A stretch of DNA of 64,000 bases from Tetrastigma voinierianum (Eukaryota; Streptophyta; Magnoliopsida; Vitales; Vitaceae): contig JAEQBH010001852.1 in assembly GCA_016808115.1 (NCBI GenBank), positions 124,001 through 188,000 on the forward strand. Direction: 5' to 3'. The notes under the pieces are model-generated. The model did not search any database, was not told where the DNA came from, and worked only from the letters and a program-made list of their open reading frames with translations. Below, in pieces: positions 53,862 through 64,000 of this stretch (position 1 is the first letter of the stretch; each line of letters begins with the position of its first letter). Position numbers and translations under genes: made by a program.

Positions 53862-56382
53862 TGTTGATTGATGGCTTAAAAGTCATCTATTTTCAGTCAA
53901 TTTTTTCCCCAGTTGATTTTTTATAAAAGTGGTTATATGCGGGAATGGAATGCTTCACCAAATCACGTCATGAAGCGAGAATTCAAAGCGAAGTGCGATG
54001 CGAAAGGAGCGAATGTGGATGAAGCGATGCGATATAAATGGCTAAAGGAGATTTGCAGCGGAGGCGCAAAAAGTTAAAGTTCGATGTCGTGAAGCTTTTT
54101 TGGCAAATCAAATCACATATTAGGTTGCAACTACAAAGGAAACATTGGCAAATGAAGCGTATTGAAGACAAAGCAGTGGCGTGAAAGAAATAAAGTCAAG
54201 CAACGGGGTGATGAAGAAGAAGACATGATGTCGACATCCTTGAGTCATGATGAAATTAAACCCGGTCTGATGGATAATGGGGTGGCGACATCGACCTTTG
54301 AATCGAAGCGATCCGCGACATCGACTTGCAAAGGAAACTAAGGTTGCAACATCATCGGTAAGAGATGAATTCGTGACATCCATTAAATGATCGGCGACAT
54401 CGGTTACTGAAAAGAAGGTTGCGACAAGATCGAAAATTTGTCGCGACATCAGCTACGAGAAGAGTGCGACATCATTAAGCGATCGCTAACAACAATAGAA
54501 GAAAGAAGGTGGCAACACCGGTTGTCGCGACATCCATTACCAAAGAGCGTGAAATTAGCGACATAGTTAAGCGTTCCCGCGACAAGCGGAGAACGAGGCG
54601 AGGAGGTCGCGACGTCATGCAGGAAATCGCGCGCCGCTTCATTTGAATAGACCGGAAGATCGCGATGACATTAAGTTGTCGCGACATCAGCAAGAGATGA
54701 GGTCGCAGCATGATGTCACATGCACGTGTGGTTCCGGCAAAGACATGTTGCGACCAAACAAAGGCTTACGCTGCAAGACTGAGACAAAGAGACACGCGAC
54801 AAGAGATCAGCGGTAGCGGCGGCATCAAACTTATCTTGGGCGGTTAAGCTGCAGTCCAAAAAAGAGGTGCATCGAAATTAGGGCCCCTGACCCCGAGAAC
54901 CTATAAATACACGGTACTTTCTTGAAGAGCGCAGCTGCAGGCGGCTCAGAAAGAGAGATCCTAGGTTCTTTGAAGGCTCCTGTATTCTAATTTTCTTTTC
55001 TTTCTTTTTATTTTTAAATTAGTTAGATTTTCGTTTTAAATTTGGATCTGAACGTTAGCTGTAAAAGTTGTAGCTGAATGCATATTTCTATTTCTTCAAA
55101 TTGCATCGGTAGTTTAAATTCGGACAAATTTTGAATTCGAACTACCGATTTCCGATTCTGAGTGGTTTGTTGATCGGCAAACGATGTATGAATTATGTCC
55201 CAGTGATTTAGAAACCCGGCTCCCATTGAAATGGCGCTTTTGTCGAGGTTATCTTTCCTGTAAATTTTTCAGCACCATTATTCTTGAGCTGCGATTATTA
55301 AAAATTCGACTTCTTGGTTTTAAGTATTTTAGATTTGATCCCAATGTCGATCTCTGTGCATCGCGGGGTTGTTCAAGCTACGATTTCCGGGAGGCCCTGC
55401 GGGTGACACGGAGAAGGCATTCACAGGAGTGATGAACAATTTACGGAAGTGTAAGGAACACGATATTGATGATGATCTAATATTAGCTCTGTGTAATTAA
55501 ATTGATAAATCCTCTTCTCCAGAGCCGAGGAATGAGTTGAGTGAGTTATCAATTTAAACATGCGAGGATTCGCCTCGGTGAATCGTGAATTAAGTCGTGT
55601 TATGACGATCCCAATCAAAGGGAAAGAATGTATCTTTAATTCTAATTTGAGGAGAGGAACCAGTATAGTGTAAACTGATGCGACTATATATAAAGGAGCT
55701 AAGGTTCTGATCCATGTGTGGTATGAAGTATTGAGAAAAAATACCGGAAACGAGGCTGCAGTTAAAAGTAGTTATCTAGCCGCGTGATCGAGAGAAACGG
55801 TGAAGGTGAGATGAAAGGCGTAATGGTTTGGAGAGATCAATTTGCACTATCATTCCTTGGAGATAGTTTAAATCGTAGTTGAAAGCAGCAAAATTACCGT
55901 CCTGAAATTTGTATGAATTGATTCTTCACAATAGCTTTATTTTCAATGTTCTCTTTATAGATAACTGTTCAATCGAAATTTGTCATTTCATTATTTCATT
56001 ATTCATTCATTTGTTATTCATTCATATTATTTTTAGTTTTCATTATTTCAAGGCTTTCACATCTGATTCAAATTGTCTATTATAGTCCAAATAGTATAGA
56101 GCTTGAGTAGTTTGGGGTATTGGAGTTGAAAATTCTTGAGATCTTTCTGTGGGATCGATATATCTGGACAAAATCGAATTTACTACTTGGTGGAGCCTGT
56201 GTGCACTTGCAGCATGATGGATCAAAACAACCAGAACACAATGATTTACTCTTAATAAAAATGCTCTCAATGAATACAATAGTTAAAGAACACAAAGTAT
56301 AAGTTGTTGGCATTATTGCTGGGGATTAGACAATAGTCCTTTGGTGATAGTGTCATAAATTTGTATATGTCTTTGGTCCAAC
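53862..56382 (+). repeat. 3' LTR of the Athila-type element (interrupted at its end)
   Basis: Aligns along its length with the 5' LTR, including TATA (CTATAAATAC near 54,900) and a near-identical stretch at 55,920-56,110. It is cut at 56,382 by the nested element; the last bases reappear at 63,035. Confidence 0.8.
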
Positions 56383-57654
56383 TGATAGGCCGAAAACGCG
56401 GTGTGTATAAATGTGTACGCCTATGTGCGCAAGTGCACGTCTTAAGTAATATAGTGTATTTATAATCCATGAGGATCTTGGTCCACGAGCGTGTAGTGAC
56501 TACAAAGGTTACTGCTTTTAGATAATATCTTAATATATGATTTTAAGAAGAAAGTAAGTATATAAAACTTAACTAAACTATTAATTCTGATGGATTACTG
56601 GAATTGAGAACTAGGGTTATATCTCCCCCTATCACATTCATTGGATTAATTTTCTAAAGATATTATTGTCGATTTATTTACAATATGTCAATGGCGAGAG
56701 GTGATCTTGCCTCTGAGATATCTCTATAGAGGGTATATCGCCTATCACGTGAATAGAATCAGAAGGGTATATCTCTATCAGGCTACATTCGAAATGCTTA
56801 AATGTTCTAACCCCAAATGCCACCTTTAGGTTCGGAATATCTCTATTTACCGAATCAACTGAAGGCTACTCTACCCAGATCCACACGAATACCCTCATCT
56901 CTGAATCTCGGATCTCAGTGTACTTGTATGCTAATGTTGGCGGACATTGTCACATACAGGTATATCTGAATCATAGAGTAGATGCAACAAATTGATAAAC
57001 AAGCTGAATAATATAAAAGATCAAACTTTAATCCATCACATATGGCGCAGGGAGGTTCAAGTATAACCACAAAAATAGATCTAGAACATGCGGGTGAAAA
57101 GATCAAAATGTTTAGTATTAAAAACATAATTCTCATATCAAAAATAAGAAACGATGCAAATCCGGGCACTTCCTCGAAATGCATTGTCACTTTCTGCTGA
57201 AATTGATTATGCACCTTATATGCCTTCATTCATTAAAACTCGCGTGCGATTTGAACCATTCGTACTTTAAATGATAGAAGGTCGGATCTCATTTGACGTC
57301 AGCGACGTTGCAGCGTCAGCGGCGTTGAGACATCATGGCGTTTTCCACTTGTTGAAACACATTTGTTGACGACGTCGTGGCGTTAGGCGTCAGCGGCGAT
57401 GGGGGCGTCGCGGCGTGGGGCGTCGGCGATGGGGGCGTCGCGCTGGCGTTGGGACATCCTTGACGTGGCGAGTGTCAACTTCCTTCTTCGATCCCCATTG
57501 TCAAAATTGCTTTCAAAATTTGCTCTTTTCGCTCAATGCATCCAAACTAGCCACCAAGTCGGGGGTCTAGCACACGAAACTATAAATTACTACCAAATAA
57601 GCGAGAAGATGAAAGGCCAGGCGAGAACAATATGAGTGTTTTAGGCACTCATCA
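56383..57654 (-). repeat. 3' LTR of the nested gypsy element
   Basis: About 1.27 kb; on the plus strand it runs from TGATAGGCCG to CACTCATCA. The half nearer 57,654 contains repeated GGCGTCGCGGCG words and aligns with 62,460-63,034. Confidence 0.8.
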
Positions 57655-60110
57655 CCCCAAACTAGTTTCTTGCTTGTCCTCAAGCAAGAACTGACTCTAA
57701 ACAGGACACACACCCGACCTACTGAAAATTAACACTAAGACCGTGTTGCACATGCTGAGAAATAGGGGATCATTTTGGGCACCTTCACCTTCTTCATGTT
57801 TTATCTTAAAGTTAAGTACATCTGAATGTGTTTGACTTCAGGAAAACTCGATTAAATAGGTAAGTGAAAATGACCGTGCATCAAATCCATGTGATATTCA
57901 GCCTTTCCACAAAGCCCTATGTGCTTATAATGAATGACCTCCGGTATATGCCTAGGTTCAGACACCCGACTTAAACTCAATACCTATTTTGGAAGAAGCT
58001 AACTAGAAAAGGATAAGAGCCTTTTATTTCATGACTATACGAAACTTGCTCATTACCTAAAGCCAAATGGGAAGAAAACCTAGTGCGAAGTTTTGAGTGA
58101 TGATGTTCTGTCAGCGAGGATCAATGCCCAGCTCACGTTGGTTAAGACTTTTTTGAGGCATTAAATTCCTTGAGCTTCACCACACGAACGCTGATGAGCT
58201 CGAAGGCCCTGAGTTCAGTGAGGTGGTCATCTTACGTCCCATGTGGCGGGGGCGAAATTGATGACTCCGGCCCGATTGGCTGGGGCATTGGAAGCTTTAT
58301 TGAGGCCTCGGTTGTGCCGGGATTCAGATTGGATGATCTTAGCCCATTCTTATCTGGATACCTAACATCATTTGTCTTTTCTTTTCACCTTTTATTGTTT
58401 TATGTTTTATTTTATTTTATTTTGGCTATTTTTATTTTATTTTTTCTTTTTGTTTGGGGCTGTTGTGATACTCTTTTATTTAGGTGTCCCATCACTTAAA
58501 TATTGAATCTCCACGAGTTATTGAACTATATTGGATCAGTCTGTTTTACTTTTCTGAGGTCATTAGTATTGAGTGTGATAGGAGTTCTTGAGATCTGGTT
58601 TCTTGACTACCAGGGATTGGTTCACTAATCCTTTTTACTCTAAACCAACCCTAATTACCTAATATCAAACATTGTATGCATTTGATCATCCATAATCAAT
58701 AGGGAATTCAGTCAAAAATGATCCTCGACTTTCAGCATGGCACATGCAGATTTTTGCATCACGACTCTGACATATAAAAAATGGCCAAGACACAACGCAA
58801 GCCAAAGGCAACATAAGAAAATAGTGAAAGCTTACAACTAATGTGCTAGCGAAGCGAAACCTTTACACAAATCACCAAAAAGCAGAGACATAGCCGACAA
58901 ACCAGAGCAGAATGCACATACAGCCCCAGAACCATTATCCCGTTCATCACGCATTAAACAAAGTGGGAGGAAAGGGACACACGAAGATCGCTGCGGTGAG
59001 CGGTGGTGGTGGCGGGAAGCAAGGAGGCTGGGCGTCTGGGCTGCGGGGACTCTGTGCACGAAGTGTGAGCTTTGATTAGCGGGCGTTGCGCATATCGACC
59101 AGGGGCTCTGGTCGTGGCACTCGCATTCCATGCATGTTGTGACATATGTTAAGTGGATCGGGTCCTCATGGGACGGGCTCAGCAGTAAGCGTTTGCCTTT
59201 TTACCAGGCATTAATCATGGGGTTGAATGGTGAGGGATAGCACCACGGACACCAGACAAACAGGAAACTACCTAGTGGGCCTTTGCATAAATCGGCGCTA
59301 ATTCCTCAAACCAGGCACCTAATAAACCTAGTGTAGTGAAATGAGCCCCCCCTATGAGCCTTGAGCCACTGCATTGAGAGCAAATTGTACTGGGACCGAG
59401 GCTAGAGGCAGGCCGGTGTGGTCAGGCACCTGTGGCTCGGGTGGGATGGAATGAGTGGCTAATAGGCGCACAATAGTGATAGGAAACAGGGTGCTGAAAA
59501 CCTCAGACAATGTGAAAAGAGACTCAGCTGAGTCGGTGAGGCGAGTGCTCGAAGGCTAGTTTGGGTAGTAGCGTGTGGGATGAAAGCAGCGGCCCATTCT
59601 TGAGCTTCCCATGAGACAACGTCCCAGCGGCATCTGCAGGCAGCGTCGCGGCCTTGTGTGAATGAGTGCGCTGCATATCGCGGCGGCCTCCAGAGTGCTG
59701 CTCAGCGTGTGAAGAAATCTGTAAAATCTACATTGAAACCTTAAAAATCCACATCATGACGTGAAGAATCATGAAATCTGGCTGCGACGGGAGCCACAGT
59801 CGCGGCGTGACGGAAAAAGTCAAATTGAGCGAAATCGCAGTGTGTAGGAAGCTATGGATCGATGTCGATTTAATGTGCATTGATGATGATCCTGTGGTGG
59901 AAGGCCTCTACTCGTGCTGTGAGCTTTTGGACTTGTAATGCAGGCTTGAGGCAGATCCTCCCACTACACACGTGTGGGTTAAAAATTAAACAAGCCCAGT
60001 AGGGAAGCTATAGATTCTGGAGAAAATTTAGGGAAACCTATGTTGTTGAAAATAAATAGTGAAATTGGAACTAGAAAAGGAAAAGTTTAAGAAACACTTG
60101 GGTTGCCTCC
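57655..60110 (-). other. Internal 3' region of the nested gypsy element
   Basis: From the right: the reverse complement of a phrase often seen after gypsy pol genes (GGAGGCAACCCAAGTG) at 60,095-60,110, then non-coding DNA with AT-rich and CGCGGCG-rich parts, then the polypurine tract near 57,655-57,690. No integrase or RT motif was found. Confidence 0.5.
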
Positions 60111-60479
60111 AGAAGCCTCTTTAATGTCGATAAACTCAGTGACCACTGAATCTCAATGTATTGCTATCGTATTAGAAGGAAGCTGAGATGCTTTAGCATC
60201 CCCTATAATGCTGCACCCATGTAAGGTGGATGAAATATTTCTTAGATTTCATACCCATTTGCCCTTCATAGATTGTCTCTCTGTAAATCACTTCAGGAAG
60301 CAGAGTTTTTTATCTCGCACAACATCACGTAGTGAGGTTCAGGGGATATCTTTCATTTGGATTGATATCTGTGATTATTCATGGGGCTGGAGTCTGGAAG
60401 GAGTGATCTCGTCTCCTTGGACTCCTCAGTTGCCAGGCTGCACTTCTTGCACATTGGTTTGAGCTTTTCCAGTGGCGAG

Positions 60480-61090
60480 AAGGGTCTACTACCAGTATGA
60501 TGGGAGCGAAGTCGTCTTCCTGTTATCAAGAATGACAAAGTTTCTTGATGGGGTAGTTTTGCTTTACAAGGACATTTTCGATTATGCCCCGGGGATTGGT
60601 ATGACCTGTCCGTTCTGGCGAGTTGTAGTCGATTCGGTTCTCCCGACTTTAGCCTTTGACATCGAGCGGCATCAAGTTGATGGCTCCACGAGTCACAGGC
60701 TTCCGGATGCGGGTTCCACTATGAAGGCCGTGTAAAGCTACACAGGATCTTGTAGTTTTGGGAAGCTTTGCCTGCGGGATATTGCTTTGCATTCCTCGGA
60801 GTTAAGAGCGATGGTATATTCCTCTGACTTATTTCTTGCCCCTTGAGATCTTTTCATGAATTTCACATAGCATATTCTCAGTGCTCCCAAAAAAAATTGT
60901 AATAATATGTAGCTTCTTGAAGATGTCGAGAAAACTTGCAAGTGCTTCACAACACCTTTCTTCAATCTCTACACAGGGGATCTGGATTGGTATGACAGGT
61001 TCATTTGTTTTATGCATTTCTATAGGTTTCTTCCTGGCACACACATTATCCTTGATTTGCTCTCTGCTAAGGTTGCTCATTTTCATCTGG
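60480..61090 (-). pseudogene. Gag end and protease relic of the nested gypsy element
   Basis: Minus strand: ALASFLDIFKKLHI, then KFMKRSQGARNKSEEY, then LNSEECKAI and SFPKLQDP near 60,740. After frame changes it continues to NPRGIIENVLVKQNY near 60,580. These correspond in order to the protease-proximal blocks also present in the Athila element at 47.3 kb. RT, RNase H and integrase should follow toward lower coordinates but are absent before the post-pol phrase at 60,110. Confidence 0.65.
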
Positions 61091-62455
61091 TCTTTCGGGA
61101 TGCTTCAGTGCTTGTTCCTTAATTTCAATTCTCACCACCACTTAGTTGGCTCTACAGGGTTTCAGCTCTTTTCCACTCCTTGGTGATGGCGCTATGATGC
61201 TCTTCCCTTCCTCTGGGTTTACCTGGTGGCAGTAGTGAACCACTGGCCTTTTCTTGTGTGGAGCCATTTGACCATCTGTGCCTCAGAGGCTACTCAATAA
61301 AGCAGTTGTTGATTGGGTGCTTTGTTCTTCATGTCGCCTTTGTCTCTCATTCATAAAATGGTGTGTGAGGTGAGCAGCATATCGAGGGCTTGTTCTAAGT
61401 CCACTTTTCCTCTAGTGGTTCTTCTTTCGGATTCGATGGCATATTACGATTGTTCCTCCATCAACAGCAGGAACATTCAGGGTTGTTAGTTCGATTATTC
61501 GCCACCCCCTTGGCCTCGACTAGATACAGTAATTGTTTCCCACATCATCCTTGCTTGTTGGCGACTACGATTGAACCCTCGGCAGTATCTGAAGGCACAC
61601 CTTTCTATTTGTTGGTTTCTGGCCCGCATGTAGCTGTGTCTTTCATCCTCCACAGGTCCCACAACTCCATGGGTTAGTCATATGGCATTCTTTGGCCACC
61701 TTCTGGCATCTAGTCATTTGCTTGGTGTTTGTGCAACATGATTCACGGATTGTTGAGGACCTCGTGCTCCAGTTCACCAGGCTGCTTTTCTGGGGTGTAG
61801 CCCTCTCCACCACAGAGCCAGTGGGTTCATTGATCTGTGACATCTTCTAAGATTTCATGAAGCCGTGTGGTTTCTTCATCGGTGCTCCTCCAGTGGGGCA
61901 TCAGTAACAATTACAGTTGGCATTTCTCGGACCACATTATAAAGTATGGACTTGCATCAATGCAGTGGTCGGTGGTGTAGGCATACATGATCAGTGTGTG
62001 ATCTGTCCCCATCTTACACGCGAAGTTCTCCCCTCTAATTGTCAAAAGTATTGATCTCTTTTGAGTTATTGCAATTTTCGTGGAAGTGGGAAGAACCGGT
62101 GAAATTTTTGCACCAAATCATTCAAATATAGGTAAATGAATCGAGTGTTTGTTAGTTTATTTGTGATGTTTGGCTCACTGCAGTGAAGGTAGAACTAATA
62201 GTAACACGAGGAAGCTAGTGAGTACTAGTGTGCTTGATAGTATCGCAGAGAAGCTGAGGAGTTAGTCAGTGCATGTTGGGTTCTCGTAAAATTCAGTCCA
62301 TAAGTGGAACAGATGTTCTGAAGCATCACATCTTGTGGTAGACTTAGGTGGGGTGTTTGTGCTTGAATGGGTGGGTCGATGGGCATGAGACAACAGTTAA
62401 GGGGGTATCGAGACTCATCTGGCAGCATGAAGGATCATCTGTTTAGTATAAATGC
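61091..62455 (-). other. Upstream internal region of the nested gypsy element
   Basis: Expected to hold gag and the primer site, but no motif is readable on the minus strand. Confidence 0.35.
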
Positions 62456-63034
62456 TTTGGGTGCTTGATAATCATCACATATAATGAGGGTTCAATATAA
62501 CCTAAGTAGATCTAGAGCATCTCTGATGAAAAGATCGAAATGTTTAGTATTAAAAACATAATTCTCATATCAAAAATAAATGTACGAATCCGGGCAAATC
62601 ATAAAGTCATGTCACTCTGTGAGATTAAGTGCCATCTGGAGTTGTGCCTCCGTAGTTTTGAATATTCGTGCTTTAAATGATGGGTGGATCTGTGGCGTCG
62701 ACGTTCACGGCCCTCGCCGGCGTTGGGTGGCCTGCGCGGCGTTGAGGCGTCTCGGCGATTTTCCCTTGTTGACACGTTGTTCGGCCCAGACGTCGTGGCG
62801 TTGGGCGTCGCGGCGTCAGGGACGTCACGGCGTTGGGACGTCAGCGGCCCGGCGGTCGCTTCCTTCTTCGATCCCCATTGCTCGAAATTGCTTTCAAAGG
62901 TGCTCTTCCGACTCGATGCACGCATCAAAGTAGGCACAGTCGATTACAGCCAACTATAAAAATTACTACCACGATGGCAGAAGATGAAAGAGTGAAATGC
63001 GAGTATAATATGAGTGTTCGCATGACACTCATCA
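62456..63034 (-). repeat. Truncated 5' LTR of the nested gypsy element
   Basis: Aligns with about 57,020-57,654 (shared AAATGTTTAGTATTAAAAAC, CTTCCTTCTTCGATCCCCATT and TACTACCA). The counterpart of 56,383-57,000 is missing. Confidence 0.7.
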
Positions 63035-63041
63035 CCAACCA

Positions 63042-64000
63042 GCACATGTAAAATAATGGCCGAATTGAGATCACATTCTCGTCTGTGCGGGGAGGCATGG
63101 CCTGGAGCAGCGAGCGAGCGAAAATATCACGAGACGCCTCATCTGCACCTCAGTTCGACCGTAGAAGTAGCGAGAGCGTCACGAGCGATATAGTAATCCG
63201 CGGTGTGACGAATTATCTCTGGCGGCTCCCCACGACCATGCCGCCTCGAACCGCAGCGCGGCCGAATCAGAAGAAAGCCCCACTGATTCAATTAAATCAA
63301 TCGATGCGCATCGCGCTGAATCGTAGAAAATTGATAAAACGGGACAATCGTTGGAGGTGGCGGCGAATGGCCTGGCGCTGAGGCCATGGCTCTTTGCTTC
63401 CGTTCGTATACACTGCGGTTTGTTGCCCGCGCATTTGGTTTCATATCATTGGGGCTGAGGACATGCTGTCATCTCGCAGTTGGCGCGTCAGTTAGGACCT
63501 CCACGGTGGCTTTGGTGCAAAGTAACGATGGTAAATATCGGGCCGTACAATGCATTGTTGAACCGAAATGGCGGTGATCGTAACGGAAATGGTCGTTATA
63601 TGATATTCGCGACGGAAGACCGCCACTGGCTGGGTTCATGATCTGGTGGGATCCGTGACTGGTCGTTGATTCGGTTCGTTCGGTGTAATATTAATCGTGA
63701 GAACGTCGTGGTTCATTTATCGTGACCAATGTTCCGATGGGATGAGATCTATCGGGACTCAGTTGACGGGCTATCGATAATCGAGTATGAAGCGCGCGTA
63801 AAATGTGAATCTCGACTTTCGTTTGATTATTCTTTCTTTCTTGCGGTTGTATCCGCTGGAACGCGAAGCGGTGGAAGTAGCGTATGATGGTGGGCGGATC
63901 GGATCAGACCAATGCCGAATCCGGACGTTGATGTGATTCAGCCGGTATTGGCGATGGTGACCGAACAAAGACCGAATCGTGACGCTCTCGACGATCGAAG
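63042..64000 (+). other. Right edge: undefined, possibly gag of another gypsy element
   Basis: CG-rich compared with the rest. An open frame from an ATG at 63,238 begins MPPRTAARPNQKK, like the N terminus of some gypsy gag proteins, and stays open to 63,381. Nothing else is recognisable, and the window ends. Confidence 0.25.

Larger units (their letters stand above)
56383..63034 (-). mobile_element. Ty3/gypsy element nested in the Athila 3' LTR
   Basis: Flanked by CCAAC on both sides (56,378-56,382 and 63,035-63,039), a perfect 5-bp target duplication. Minus-strand LTRs begin TGATGAGTG at 57,654 and at 63,034. The phrase CTTGAGGACAAGCAAG and a purine tract (AGTTTGGGG) sit just before the downstream LTR, which fixes the orientation. 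Inside, only a gag/protease relic is readable. Confidence 0.8.
42925..63041 (+). mobile_element. Athila-type Ty3/gypsy retrotransposon, split by a nested element
   Basis: Two long direct repeats (42,925-~45,398 and 53,862-56,382 plus a few bases at 63,035-63,041) bound an internal region with a tRNA-Asp-type primer site and the order protease, RT, RNase H, integrase. Without the nested insertion it is about 13.5 kb. Motifs are those of the Athila/Tat branch (KDPGSFTIPCTIG, FPLPFID, WGIDFMGPFP). All reading frames are broken. A target duplication at its own outer ends is not visible. Confidence 0.8.

Noticed and set aside
62599..62937. 112-codon minus-strand frame
   Set aside because: It lies wholly inside the truncated LTR of the nested gypsy element and has no recognised domain.

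Overview
The window is nuclear DNA from a flowering plant, probably a dicot. It has plant-type spliced genes with GT-AG introns and is dominated by plant transposons (Mutator-like, CACTA, Ty3/gypsy). Long AT microsatellites and AT-rich spacers fit this. I cannot name the species. No bacterial features, CRISPR arrays, rRNA or tRNA genes were seen.

Left end (1-9,100): two host loci, both on the minus strand. The first is a three-exon ACD6/ITN1-type ankyrin-repeat membrane protein gene (3343 down to 333). Its splice phases match exactly, but the last transmembrane part of its PGG domain lies in other reading frames. The second is a tetraspanin-19-like locus (about 9040 down to 5883). Its three C-terminal exons are clean, but its start is frameshifted and its middle exons are missing or unrecognisable.

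Middle (9,785-31,475): I read this as one 21.7-kb Mutator-like element (MULE). Its long terminal inverted repeats run 9785-~10,180 and ~31,080-31,475. From the left it holds a decayed MURA transposase (+), a captured fragment of an EDM2-like gene (+) and a complete CACTA transposon (17,716-26,487) nested in a telomere-like repeat. Beyond the CACTA come a plant-mobile-domain (MAIN-like) relic (-) and a second telomere-like tract. MURA and the mobile-domain gene point inward from the two ends, like the convergent two-gene layout of maize MuDR. The CACTA carries a decayed TNPD transposase and a fragment of a MATE transporter gene.

Right part (31,476-64,000): an AT-rich spacer with a ~410-bp tandem duplication is followed by a 3.7-kb solo LTR on the minus strand with a perfect 5-bp target duplication (AGGGC). 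Next is an Athila-type Ty3/gypsy element on the plus strand (42,925 to about 63,041) with decayed protease, RT, RNase H and integrase. A second gypsy element on the minus strand (56,383-63,034, target duplication CCAAC) sits in the extreme end of its 3' LTR. The last kilobase is undefined, possibly gag-like.

Nearly all transposon genes carry many small indels. Part of that may be uncorrected long-read error, especially after 42 kb. Family assignments rest on recognised motifs only; no database search was run.
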